Part shown: positions 1 to 7,990 of the stretch, one piece after another
How positions within the stretch are numbered: the stretch's first letter is position 1
How the letters are laid out: every line of letters begins with the position of its first letter
Assembly (NCBI RefSeq): GCF_039697315.1
Contig: NZ_CP155619.1
Coordinates: 806,001 to 870,000, forward strand
Length of the DNA stretch: 64,000 bases
Reading direction: 5' to 3'
Origin: Pseudomonas abietaniphila
GTDB lineage: Bacteria > Pseudomonadota > Gammaproteobacteria > Pseudomonadales > Pseudomonadaceae
Made by a program: the position numbers and the translations under genes
Notes under the pieces: model-generated
What the model was told of the DNA's origin: nothing
What the model saw: only the letters and a program-made list of their open reading frames with translations
The model's database searches: none

Positions 1-187
1 CGGCCGACGCCAGGACGCTCGAACTGGCGCCGGGGTACAACGTGCTGACCTGGATGGTCGGGTAGTCGACTTCAGGCAGGGCCGAGGTGGACAACAGCCG
101 GTACGCAAAAATGCCTGCCAGCATCACCGCCATCATCAACAGCAACGTCGCAACCGGCCGCTGGATAAACAGTCGTGACGGGTTCAT
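1..187 (-). CDS. RND efflux permease, N-terminal part (MdtB/MuxB type), cut by window edge
   Basis: Only the first 62 residues are present; the gene runs off the left edge. The protein begins [20 protein letters not shown], the usual start of an inner-membrane RND pump subunit: a short cytoplasmic helix, then the first membrane segment (about residues 12-30), then the periplasmic stretch with the [12 protein letters not shown] motif found in MdtB/MuxB-type pumps. RND permeases export drugs or other small molecules using the proton gradient. Its ATG overlaps the stop of the adaptor gene upstream (ATGA), so the two are translationally coupled in one operon. The family is clear; the substrate cannot be told. 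Confidence 0.88.
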   Translation of the reverse strand, partial: MNPSRLFIQRPVATLLLMMAVMLAGIFAYRLLSTSALPEVDYPTIQVSTLYPGASSSVLASA

Positions 188-1431
188 GGGCTGACATTGC
201 CGGTGGCTGGCTTCGCGCTTCCGGTTGCAATGACGTCGGTGCTGGCAGGCTTCTCGATTTCGACCTTGCTGCCCTCACGCAGGTGGTCGATCCCGCGAGT
301 GACCACCTGCTCGCCCGGCTGCACGCCTTGGGTGACCACCGTCTGCTCGCCCATGACCGGACCGACCTTGATGCTTCGGCGGGTGACCTTGGCGTCCTTG
401 ACCACGTACAGAAACTCGCCGTCACTGCTCAGTTGCACTGCGGCGGACGGCACCACCACGGCGTTGTGCAGCGTGTCGGTGGTCAGCTTCACGTTGACGA
501 ACTGGTTGGGGTAGAGCTTCTCGTCCGGGTTATCGAACAGCGCCTTGAGCTTGATGCTGCCGGTGGTGGTGTCGATCTCGTTGCTGATGAATTTCAATGT
601 ACCGCTGGCCAATGGCGTCGTGCCCAATTGGTCCAGGGCCTGTACGCTCAATGCCTCCCCTTTGCGCACTTTGGGCAACAGTGTCGCCAGTTGCGCCTGG
701 GGCAAGCTGAAGGTGACGGCGATGGGGTTGGTCTGTGTCACGGTGACGATGCCAGTGGTGCTGCTGGACGAGACGATGTTGCCGGGATCGACCAGACGCA
801 GGCCGACGTAGCCGTCGATGGGCGAAACGATTTTGGCGTAAACCAGATTCAGTTTTGCGGCATCGATCTGGCCCTGATCCGCCTTCACCGCACCGGCGTA
901 CTGACCGACCGTGGCGGTCTGGGTGTCCAGGTCCTGCTTGGCGAGCGAGTCTTTGGCGAACAAACGCTTGTAACGCTCCTCGGTCAGCTGCGCGCTCTTG
1001 AGTAATGCCTGGTTCTGCGCCATGTCGCCCTGATATTGATCCAGCGTGGCCTGATACGCGCGCGGATCGATTTGCGCCAGTAACTGACCCTTCTTCACGT
1101 ACTGCCCTTCGGTGAAATACACGGCCATGAGTTCACCGTCGACGCGACTGGTGACCGTGACCGAATAATTGGGAACAACTGTGCCCAGCGCTTGTTGAAT
1201 CACCGGCACATCCGCCGTGCCCGCGGTGCCCACGGCAACGCTGACGGCCACGTTGGGATCGGTCATGCCCGGCCCGCCGTGACGTCCACCGGGGCTGGAC
1301 GCGGTTGCGCCGCTAGCCGGCGCCGACGACGGTGTGCGTTCGATGTAGACGAAAACAGCGCCAATGGCTGCGGCTATCAGGAGCGCAACTACAAGGCGCT
1401 TTCGTGAGCGGGCTGCCGGAATCTGGGTCAT
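184..1431 (-). CDS. RND efflux periplasmic adaptor (HlyD/MdtA family)
   Basis: Membrane-fusion protein that links the inner-membrane RND pump to an outer-membrane channel. Starting at [12 protein letters not shown] it is 415 residues long. It has an N-terminal membrane anchor (about residues 12-29), a biotinyl-lipoyl-like half ([24 protein letters not shown] region near 120-140), an alpha-helical hairpin ([16 protein letters not shown]), then beta-barrel and membrane-proximal domains ending in a [16 protein letters not shown] stretch typical of MdtA. The open frame extends 34 codons further upstream, but that part is Cys/Arg-rich and unlike a signal, so 1431 is preferred. The stop overlaps the start of the RND permease by four bases, the usual mdtAB arrangement. 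Confidence 0.88.
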   Translation of the reverse strand: MTQIPAARSRKRLVVALLIAAAIGAVFVYIERTPSSAPASGATASSPGGRHGGPGMTDPNVAVSVAVGTAGTADVPVIQQALGTVVPNYSVTVTSRVDGELMAVYFTEGQYVKKGQLLAQIDPRAYQATLDQYQGDMAQNQALLKSAQLTEERYKRLFAKDSLAKQDLDTQTATVGQYAGAVKADQGQIDAAKLNLVYAKIVSPIDGYVGLRLVDPGNIVSSSSTTGIVTVTQTNPIAVTFSLPQAQLATLLPKVRKGEALSVQALDQLGTTPLASGTLKFISNEIDTTTGSIKLKALFDNPDEKLYPNQFVNVKLTTDTLHNAVVVPSAAVQLSSDGEFLYVVKDAKVTRRSIKVGPVMGEQTVVTQGVQPGEQVVTRGIDHLREGSKVEIEKPASTDVIATGSAKPATGNVSP

Positions 1432-1776
1432 TGGATACTTCTGCGTGGACAAGGAACGAATGGACAAAAAAACGGGTGCGCTCGAGGGCATAGCGCCGGG
1501 CATGCATCGGTCGGCGACAGGGCAGCCGCGCACAGGGCACCGCCAATGACAGCGGGCGGGCCAAAGAGGTTCAAGCAGCTGAGGATGTTTCGAATTGTTG
1601 CGCCATTTAGCCCTGCACGGCCCAGGCGAACAAGCGAGGTGGACGACCTTTGCAGATTATTTACATTCCGCTGCTGACGGAATCAGTGCGGCGAGCGACA
1701 CGGTTTTCACCACTGACAGTGCCACGCCTGGGGCCACCGAGGTCTAAATGCACCTATCGCCCGTTATCGAGCGGGC
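1432..1776. other. Intergenic region, 345 bp
   Basis: Lies between the RND adaptor start and the end of the DUF3592 gene, both on the minus strand, and should hold the efflux operon promoter. A short hairpin (GCCCG / CGGGC around 1757-1776) sits just after the DUF3592 stop codon but has no T tract. No gene is recognised here. Confidence 0.4.
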
Positions 1777-2262
1777 TCAGTAATAGACGTCCTCAGCACT
1801 CATCCGGCCAATCTTCCAGAACGTCAGCAGCGAGATGCCGAACAACACCATAACGATCAGTACGCCACCGGTCATGATGAAGAAGCCCGGCCGCAAGTGG
1901 TTCACATGCTCAGCGAGGCTGTTGATCGACGGGAACCAGTCGCAGTACACCAGCGCGACGGGGCCACCCTCGACATACCGGCGTTGTTCACCGTATCGAG
2001 TGTCGAGGTACTCAGCCTCGTGTGCATTGCCGGATTGATCGTTGTAGCGATAGTGGAGAATCGCAGCGCTGCTGTTTCGGGGCAGTGGCTCGATCTGCGT
2101 GATCGTTGCGGAGGTTTCCACCGCGCTGATGCGCAACAGTGCATAGCGGCCGCCTTCACGCATGGCCATGGCGGCGATTCCCAGCACAAGGATGCACACC
2201 AGGGTCAGCAGAATAATGCGGTTGTAAAGGTTGTCGCGTTCGGCTTCGCGTGGGTAATACAT
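1777..2262 (-). CDS. DUF3592-type membrane protein
   Basis: A 161-residue protein with a membrane helix near residues 14-33 (IILLTLVCILVLGIAAMAM) and a second near 127-148, with a soluble domain between them. The middle part (ISAVETSATITQIEPL ... LHYRYNDQSGNAHEAEYLD) matches the DUF3592 pattern, in which a small beta domain sits between two membrane helices; no biochemical function is established for that family. The start at 2262 follows a good AAGGAG site, whereas the longer frame to 2400 would overlap the regulator gene and is Cys-rich. The XRE-cupin gene upstream is on the same strand but is probably not co-regulated, because its stop lies 135 bp away. Confidence 0.7.
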   Translation of the reverse strand: MYYPREAERDNLYNRIILLTLVCILVLGIAAMAMREGGRYALLRISAVETSATITQIEPLPRNSSAAILHYRYNDQSGNAHEAEYLDTRYGEQRRYVEGGPVALVYCDWFPSINSLAEHVNHLRPGFFIMTGGVLIVMVLFGISLLTFWKIGRMSAEDVYY

Positions 2263-2396
2263 GGACGCTCCTTCGTATCGATCCTTGAGACTGAGGCTAT
2301 TGGCATCGGCTGTCGGAGACAAAGCTTTAAGCGCCCTGTCGACACCACCGAGCAACCGACCTGCGCCACAGCCCTGCTCCACAACACACCACCGAA

Positions 2397-2936
2397 TCAC
2401 GCGTCTGTACTGTGTACAACCACCAGCAACTCCGCCTGTTCTTCAGAGACGGTGCGCAGCCGATGGGATTTCTGCGCGTTGAAATGCAGCGCGTCCCCTT
2501 CGTCCAGAGTCTGGCGCTCGTCACCGAAATCGACCTCCACGCGTCCGCGCACCACGAAGATGAACTCCTCGCCCACGTGCTCCTTGAACGCCGAATGACC
2601 GAACGAACGCGGCGGATACACCAGAAATGGCAACAGCGCCCTTTGCCCGATATGACGCGCCAACGGCACATGGGCACCCGCAGATGCGCCATCGGATGCT
2701 CCGCGTGGCTGACGTCGAACGAGGCTGTAGCCCTCCAACGGCAACGGCTCAGTGCTGAACAGCTCCTCGGCCTGGGCATTGAGGGCCTTGGCCAGTTTCA
2801 GCGCGACGGCAATGGACGGCGAACTCACGCCCCGCTCCACTTTGGACAGGTAACTTTTGGTCAACCCGGTCAGGCGGGCCAGTTGCTCCAGCGTGATGCC
2901 CATCTTCTTGCGCAAGATTCTCAGGTGTACCGCCAT
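2397..2936 (-). CDS. XRE-family regulator with C-terminal cupin domain
   Basis: A DNA-binding regulator of 179 residues. Residues 4-60 form a helix-turn-helix (LRKKMGITLEQLARLTGLTK, then SYLSKVERGVSSPS), and residues 105-175 form a small cupin fold (HVGEEFIFVVRGRVEVDFG, then LDEGDALHFNAQKSHR) that probably binds a small-molecule effector. Regulators of this build (PuuR/SutR type) often control neighbouring catabolic genes. The divergent neighbour is a class II aldolase, and the space between them holds repeated TGACAC elements (separate entry), so self-regulation and control of the aldolase is the likely job. The effector is unknown. Confidence 0.85.
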   Translation of the reverse strand: MAVHLRILRKKMGITLEQLARLTGLTKSYLSKVERGVSSPSIAVALKLAKALNAQAEELFSTEPLPLEGYSLVRRQPRGASDGASAGAHVPLARHIGQRALLPFLVYPPRSFGHSAFKEHVGEEFIFVVRGRVEVDFGDERQTLDEGDALHFNAQKSHRLRTVSEEQAELLVVVHSTDA

Positions 2937-2960
2937 CCCGCGTTGTTCCTTGAAAGGTCA

Positions 2961-2995
2961 TGACACACAGCTTGATAATGACACAAGGTGTCATT
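2961..2995. promoter_or_regulatory. Candidate operator between XRE-cupin regulator and aldolase
   Basis: AATGACAC-AAG-GTGTCATT is a perfect 8-bp inverted repeat at 2977-2995. A further direct copy of TGACACA lies at 2961-2967, 18 bp before the copy at 2979-2985. It sits upstream of both divergent genes, the usual place for an XRE operator. Binding by the adjacent regulator is an inference. Confidence 0.5.
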
Positions 2996-3079
2996 AGGAT
3001 CACGAAGTGTCTTGAGGGCGTTGCAGCGCCCGTGAATGTTTAAACGGCTCTCAAACAGGTGCTGACCGTGACCACGACC

Positions 3080-3850
3080 ATGAACGCCCCGAAAGATCAG
3101 CTGGTAAAGCTCGCCGAACAACAGATGATGACCGCCCTGATCGACAACGATTACAACGCCCGGCAAAAACTCGCGCTCACCTGCCGCATTCTGTTCGACG
3201 GCGGCCACGACTCTGGCCTCGCAGGCCAGATCACGGCGCGTGCGCCAGAACCCGGCACGTATTATACGCAGCGCCTGGGCCTGGGTTTTGACGAGATTAC
3301 GGCGTCCAGTCTTCTGGTGGTCGACGAAGACCTGAAGGTCTTGCAGGGCCAGGGCATGGCCAACCCTGCCAATCGCTTTCACAGTTGGCTCTACCGCGCC
3401 CGGCCCGATGTGAACTGCATCATCCACACCCACGCGCTGCACAGCGCGACCTTGTCGATGCTCGAAGTGCCGCTGGCGGTGTCGCACATGGACATCTGCC
3501 CGCTGTTCGAGGACTGCGCGTTTCTGAAGGACTGGCCCGGCATCCCCGTGGGCAACGAGGAAGGCGAAATCATCGCCAATGCGATCGGCGACAAGCGCGC
3601 CATTCTGCTTGCTCACCATGGGCTGCTCATCGCGGGTGGGTCCATTGAGGAGGCCTGTGTGCTGGCACTGCTTTTTGAACGGGCAGCCCGCATGCAATTA
3701 CTGGCCATGAGCGCGGGTGAGATCCGCCCGATCCCGGAGACGCTGGGCAAAGAAGCCCACGACTGGATTTCAACCCCCAAGCGCCACGGCGCGGCCTTCA
3801 ATTACTACGCGCGACGAGCGCTGCGCGGGCACGGCGACTGCTTGGGCTGA
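3080..3850 (+). CDS. Class II aldolase/adducin family protein
   Basis: A soluble, probably zinc-dependent enzyme of 256 residues. The class II aldolase core is clear: a substrate loop near GGHDSGLAGQITARAP, the metal-binding HTHALHS motif (residues about 117-123) and a third metal histidine in LLAHHGLLIAGG (about 178-189). Family members split or epimerise sugar phosphates or decarboxylate small acids; the substrate cannot be told here. The start MNAPKDQLVK at 3080 is preferred to an upstream in-frame start seven codons earlier. Expression is probably under the divergent XRE-cupin regulator. A strong terminator follows. Confidence 0.82.
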   Translation: MNAPKDQLVKLAEQQMMTALIDNDYNARQKLALTCRILFDGGHDSGLAGQITARAPEPGTYYTQRLGLGFDEITASSLLVVDEDLKVLQGQGMANPANRFHSWLYRARPDVNCIIHTHALHSATLSMLEVPLAVSHMDICPLFEDCAFLKDWPGIPVGNEEGEIIANAIGDKRAILLAHHGLLIAGGSIEEACVLALLFERAARMQLLAMSAGEIRPIPETLGKEAHDWISTPKRHGAAFNYYARRALRGHGDCLG

Positions 3851-3903
3851 CGCACGAGAAACGGCGCATCGGATCAAGTCCTGACGCCGAGCCAGCCCTG
3901 CGG

Positions 3904-3939
3904 AATCAGTAACCGTTCATCGCCGGTTACTGATTTTTT
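3904..3939 (+). terminator. Rho-independent terminator after class II aldolase
   Basis: A 12-bp perfect stem (AATCAGTAACCG at 3904-3915, CGGTTACTGATT at 3924-3935) with an 8-base loop runs directly into a T tract at 3934-3939. Confidence 0.88.
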
Positions 3940-4049
3940 CTAACTCTTCCATTGCCGCGGTGAGTCACAGACTTACAAGAACGGGCCACACCGCCCGTCC
4001 CTGTACTTTTTGCGACCTTCTGATTTTTTTGATGAAGAGGCATTTACCC

Positions 4050-4361
4050 ATGAACAAGAAATTAAGCATCGCGTTGGCGATGGCAGGTCTGACCTGCGTC
4101 CTGTCGGCGCCGTCAATGGCCGGTTCTTCAACCCCGAGCAGCTCGAGCGGCAGTAGCATGAGCGGCCCGTCCTCGTCTTCTAACGGCAGTTCCTCAAGCT
4201 CGGGCGAATCCTCAAGGCCCAGCGGCACCAATGGCGCCGCCACCAAAGGCACCGCCCTGCCCGGCTCCGGCGGCGAGGCGGGGAGCGGCGGCAATTCGAG
4301 CCCCGGCAATAAATCTCCATCCGGCGCTGGCTCAAGCTCCACCAGCGGAAGCGGCGGCTAA
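4050..4361 (+). CDS. Small Ser/Gly-rich secreted protein of unknown function
   Basis: A 103-residue protein with a clear Sec signal peptide (MNKKLSIALAMAGLTCVLSA, cleavage likely after the SMA at about 24-26). The mature part is almost entirely low-complexity Ser, Gly, Pro, Asn and Thr (runs such as SSSSGSSMSGPSSSS). There is no Cys in the mature part and no recognisable fold, so it is probably disordered in the periplasm or outside the cell. A GAAGAGG site lies ten bases before the ATG. The family is not recognised. It is a single-gene unit between two genes of unrelated function. Confidence 0.6.
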   Translation: MNKKLSIALAMAGLTCVLSAPSMAGSSTPSSSSGSSMSGPSSSSNGSSSSSGESSRPSGTNGAATKGTALPGSGGEAGSGGNSSPGNKSPSGAGSSSTSGSGG

Positions 4362-4387
4362 ACCCTGCGCTTCTGCACGAGTTTCTG

Positions 4388-4416
4388 GCCAGCTCAGGTG
4401 CCTGCCTGAGGCTGGT
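4388..4416 (+). terminator. Imperfect hairpin after Ser/Gly-rich gene
   Basis: GCCAG-CTCAGG pairs with CCTGAG-G-CTGGT, with one bulge, shortly after the stop codon. There is no T tract, so terminator function is only possible. Confidence 0.3.
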
Positions 4417-4618
4417 CAGTGCTTCTCATCGCCATGATCGCTGCGCCAAGGTAGCGCTGCTTTCACGAACCTGGACGACAAAGGGCTCCAGGTTTTCCAG
4501 GCGCAAGCATCTTAAATCATCGCTCCACATGACCTTGATGTGATGGTAGGTTGCATATCTTTCTGATCGAACGATCAGTTATTTCCCACCCACCGCCTGC
4601 AAAGGAATGCCTCCAGCA

Positions 4619-6358
4619 ATGGACTTCTCACTCAAAAAACTGGCTGCGGCCACAGTGGTTCTGGTCAGCCTTTCGTCGTTCACTACTCCGGCATCTGCCA
4701 ACCTCACGGCCCAGCAAAGCGCGGCCATTCTCACGACGTTCAACGATGCATCGGTCAAAGACTTCAGGCAGTTCCTCGGCCGTCTTGCCAAGAGCGATGT
4801 CGCTAAAACCGACACCATGGCGCCTGCCATCAACGGCTTCCTGGACAACAAAACGTTGTCGGCCGAGCAGCAAAACGAAATCCATCGTCTGCTGGGGCTG
4901 TACGCGCGGGTGAAGTACGGCGCGGCGGCCACTGAAACCCTGCGCGAACTGGTTGCCATTCCCACCGTGCGTGCCGATGGCGTTCCACAGCACGAGAACC
5001 CTGAGTTCCTCAAGATCGCCGACAAGATCAAAAGCCTCGCCCAGGCGTTTAACCTGAATTTCCGTAACATCGACAACCGCGTGTATGAAGTGTCCCTCGA
5101 GGGCAGTGGCAAGGAAGTCGTCGGCATCCACGCCCACGCCGACGTGGTGCCCGTCACGCCGGAAAACTGGGTGCTCCAGGACGGCACCAGGCTCGACCCG
5201 TTCAAAGTCACCCTGATCGGCGATCGCATGTACGGACGCGGCACGGAAGACGACAAGAACGGCATCGTCGTCGCGCTCTACGCCATGAAAGTCATCAAGG
5301 AAGAAAAGCTGCCCCTGGCACGCCACTTCAAGTTGCTGATCGACACCACCGAAGAAACAGCAGGCGACGCCATCCCCTACTACTTCGAACGCAACCCGGT
5401 GCCTGAATACAACCTCGCACTTGACGGCAGCTACCCGGTGGTGATTGCCGAGAAAGGTTACGGCACTGTCATGGCCACGTTTGCCCGCCGCAGAGCCGAA
5501 GGCAGCGGCGCGGAAATGACCTCCATGACCGGCGGCCTGGCGACCAACCAGATTCCCTCAAGGTCAGTCGCCACCCTCGTCACCGACACACCTGCCGAAC
5601 TGGCCGAGGCTTTGCAAAAAGCGGGCGCGGACTATGCGAAACACAACGGCGGCGACTTCCAGATCGATGCCAAGGTCGTTGGCAAAGACGTCACCCTTAC
5701 CGTGACCGGCGTTTCCGCCCACTCATCCGAACCGCAATCGGGCGTCAATCCCGTCGCCAGAATGCTGGACTTCATCAACAGCCTCGACGGCAACATCGCC
5801 CTCAAACACAACCACATCACCGACGCCGCGCGATACGCCGCTGATAACTGGGGCCTGGACTACCTGGGTGGCAAACTCGGGGTCGGCTTCTCCGACGCAT
5901 TCATGGGCCCGCTGACCGCTTCGCTGACCTACGTCGCCATGGACGACAAAGCCTTCAAGCTGGCCGTCAACCTGCGCGTGCCGAAAGGCAAGTCACCGGA
6001 AACCCTCAAGTCCGACATCGCCGCAAAGCTTGACGCCTGGACGCAGAAGAGCCACATCACACCCGCGTTCGAGCTCTCGATTGCCGAACCGATGTACCGC
6101 AACCCAGAAGGCGAGTGGGTGAAAGCCTTGCTCTCCGTGGCCACAGAAAACCTGGACATGGCCCACCAATTTGGTACGTCCGCCGGCGCGACGTCGGTGC
6201 ATGAATTGCCAAACGGCGTGCAGTTCGGGCTGGCGAAACCCGATGTGAAGTACACCGGGCATACGGATGGGGAGTTCAAGACAACGGGTCAGTTCTTGAT
6301 GGATTTGCAGATCGTGACGGAGATGATGGGCCGGATCGGGCAGTTGCCGAAGCTTTGA
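4619..6358 (+). CDS. Exported M20-family metallopeptidase (dipeptidase, PepV-like)
   Basis: A zinc-dependent exopeptidase of 579 residues with an N-terminal signal peptide (LAAATVVLVSLSSF, cleavage near ASA-N), so it acts in the periplasm. M20 hallmarks are present: HAHADVVPV (residues 171-179, metal His and Asp), GRGTEDDKN (bridging Asp), DTTEETAGD (general-base Glu with metal Glu) and a final C-terminal metal His in YTGHTDGEF. The domain between them (about 310-430) is the usual dimerisation/lid insert. AAAGGA at 4601-4606 is too close to the ATG at 4607 and fits the second ATG at 4619 better, but either is possible. The gene stands alone; the peptide specificity is unknown. Confidence 0.85.
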   Translation: MDFSLKKLAAATVVLVSLSSFTTPASANLTAQQSAAILTTFNDASVKDFRQFLGRLAKSDVAKTDTMAPAINGFLDNKTLSAEQQNEIHRLLGLYARVKYGAAATETLRELVAIPTVRADGVPQHENPEFLKIADKIKSLAQAFNLNFRNIDNRVYEVSLEGSGKEVVGIHAHADVVPVTPENWVLQDGTRLDPFKVTLIGDRMYGRGTEDDKNGIVVALYAMKVIKEEKLPLARHFKLLIDTTEETAGDAIPYYFERNPVPEYNLALDGSYPVVIAEKGYGTVMATFARRRAEGSGAEMTSMTGGLATNQIPSRSVATLVTDTPAELAEALQKAGADYAKHNGGDFQIDAKVVGKDVTLTVTGVSAHSSEPQSGVNPVARMLDFINSLDGNIALKHNHITDAARYAADNWGLDYLGGKLGVGFSDAFMGPLTASLTYVAMDDKAFKLAVNLRVPKGKSPETLKSDIAAKLDAWTQKSHITPAFELSIAEPMYRNPEGEWVKALLSVATENLDMAHQFGTSAGATSVHELPNGVQFGLAKPDVKYTGHTDGEFKTTGQFLMDLQIVTEMMGRIGQLPKL

Positions 6359-6366
6359 TGGGCCGC

Positions 6367-6397
6367 GGCAGGACTCGCCGCGAGGGCGGGTCCTGCC
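6367..6397 (+). repeat. REP-like GC-rich hairpin after M20 peptidase
   Basis: GGCAGGAC (6367-6374) and GTCCTGCC (6390-6397) form an 8-bp stem around a GC-rich loop that can fold further. It resembles Pseudomonas intergenic REP-type hairpins and lies 9 bp after the stop codon. Only one copy was seen in the window. Confidence 0.45.
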
Positions 6398-6486
6398 GGG
6401 CTGGATGCGTCCAGCATAGTCATCGAGGTGGGCGCGCGGCCCATCTCACGAACACACATCGCTCGTTGCGCTCAACGTGCATCGCC

Positions 6487-7080
6487 TTATTCCGGTGGAT
6501 GCTCGGTCAAGTTGTGGAACAACAGTGGCCCAGGAAGGTTAAGAAGGCGGCCGCCCTCGTCAATCCGCCCGACACCAATCGGCGAGAACCCGAGTTGCTC
6601 TGCTATGGCTTTTACGGTCGAAGCAGCACGTTCATCGTTGCTGGATACGAAGACGACACGCTTTCCGCCATCTTGCGACGGATCCCGTGCGAGTACGGCA
6701 GCCGGAATCTGGTTGAAAGCTTTGACGATCGATGCGCCTGACAGCGCTTGGGCGACAATGTCAGAAGAGGGCCGCCCCGCCAGCGTTTCTGGCGATACGC
6801 CGAAGGCGTTGGTCTGATCGATGATGATCTTGCCAGCCCAGTCAGATCGACTGCGAGCCAGCGCTTGCACAGCGATAAATGGAATTGCCAGGAACAGAAC
6901 CTCGGCCGAGAGCGCCTCTTCCAGAGAGGTGGCAGTGACGCTCTCTCCCAACTCTTCGGTGAGGGGAAGAATGGTTTCCGGCCCTCGCGTGTTTGCGATG
7001 GACACTGGAATCGCGACGCGTGCAAATTGGCGGGCAATGGCGGTTCCCACATTACCGGAACCAATAATGGCGTATTTCAT
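6487..7080 (-). CDS. NAD(P)-binding F420-reductase-like oxidoreductase
   Basis: A 197-residue Rossmann protein. The N-terminus MKYAIIGSGNVGTAIARQF is a GxGxxG dinucleotide-binding start, followed by the pattern of the NADPH-dependent F420 reductase / YrhA-like family (VLFLAIPF, IIDQTNAFG, VKAFNQIPA, VVFVSSND, LGFSPIGVGRI). In Pseudomonas, which is not known to make F420, such proteins are general NADP-dependent reductases of unknown substrate. AGGAG lies before the ATG. It is the last gene of a minus-strand series and follows the SnoaL-like gene by 50 bp, suggesting co-transcription. Confidence 0.8.
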   Translation of the reverse strand: MKYAIIGSGNVGTAIARQFARVAIPVSIANTRGPETILPLTEELGESVTATSLEEALSAEVLFLAIPFIAVQALARSRSDWAGKIIIDQTNAFGVSPETLAGRPSSDIVAQALSGASIVKAFNQIPAAVLARDPSQDGGKRVVFVSSNDERAASTVKAIAEQLGFSPIGVGRIDEGGRLLNLPGPLLFHNLTEHPPE

Positions 7081-7130
7081 CTTTTAACTCCTGAAAAGGA
7101 ATGAAAGTCGAATGCTTACAACGGAAGTTG

Positions 7131-7709
7131 TTAATCCGCCCCAACCCTAAAGGGAGCTGCGTTCGTGGACGTCTTCAGCGTCCAGGAACCCGATTGCCGG
7201 AACGAAGCGGCTGTCGCATAGGTATCTTCCATGAACTGGAAATACGTCATCTTTCCGTTATGAACCTTGGCATGGATGGAAAACGGTGATGTCACGACGT
7301 GGTTGGCCGCGACGGAGCGATAGGTGAACTTACCGAAAATCGCGACATCCTCGCCTGAGGCGATCTTGGTCGTAATGGAAAAGTCTTCGATCTTCCAATA
7401 ATCCGACACCTTCAAGAATAATGAGCTGAACGCTTTAGGGCCCTTATTGGTGCCGGTCCAAGGCATTATCTTTCTGAGTTCCGGGTTGTCGAAGTTAAGA
7501 GAAACGTAGGTGGCGTCCGGCGCCGCCAGCTTCTGTGCGGCGGCTTCAACTTTATCGGGTGCAGTATTGGCCAGAAATTCCATGACAACCGCAAGTGAAG
7601 CAGCAGACTGTGCTTCGCCAGTGGCCTGTGCTGCAGCGGGGTTTGCAGCCAGAACGCACGCGATAAGGGTCATGGCCCCGGCGAGCGACTTTATTTTAGA
7701 GGTAATCAT
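7131..7709 (-). CDS. Exported SnoaL-like/NTF2-fold protein
   Basis: A 192-residue protein with a signal peptide (IKSLAGAMTLIACVLAANPAAAQ) and an NTF2/SnoaL-like cone fold: a helical start (VVMEFLANTAPDKVEAAAQKL), then DATYVSLNFDNPELRKIMPW, then beta strands (EDVAIFGKFTYRS and FSIHAKVHNGKMTYFQFMED). The family includes ketosteroid isomerase-like and polyketide cyclase-like enzymes, but many members have unknown roles. GGAGA precedes the ATG at 7709; a TTG one codon earlier is less likely. It is next to the F420-reductase-like gene and the amidohydrolase on the same strand. Confidence 0.75.
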   Translation of the reverse strand: MITSKIKSLAGAMTLIACVLAANPAAAQATGEAQSAASLAVVMEFLANTAPDKVEAAAQKLAAPDATYVSLNFDNPELRKIMPWTGTNKGPKAFSSLFLKVSDYWKIEDFSITTKIASGEDVAIFGKFTYRSVAANHVVTSPFSIHAKVHNGKMTYFQFMEDTYATAASFRQSGSWTLKTSTNAAPFRVGAD

Positions 7710-7990
7710 CAACTTTCTCCGTTTGTATCGACCGTTTGAAGTTCGTGAAACTCAACGCATGCTGCCAAGGCCTGATGTATTCAAAGTGCATGGTTAGTAC
7801 CTGCGCAAAAACACAATTCAGCCTCAATGAGGTTCGGTGAAAATGGCAGCAAAATTCCGAGAACCTGCGTTATCACTTTTTTGCTCTTTCACGTCGACCA
7901 CGTCGACAAAAGGGACCAGCCGACATCTGCCCGCGATCCCGAGATGTTGTTAAAACGAGTTGGTGTTACCGCGCTCGTTCTGGAAGTGCC

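Noticed and set aside
3965..4342. Leu/Pro/Glu-rich minus-strand frame opposite the Ser/Gly-rich gene
   Set aside because: It is the complement of a low-complexity Ser/Gly sequence; the plus strand has a signal peptide and ribosome binding site.
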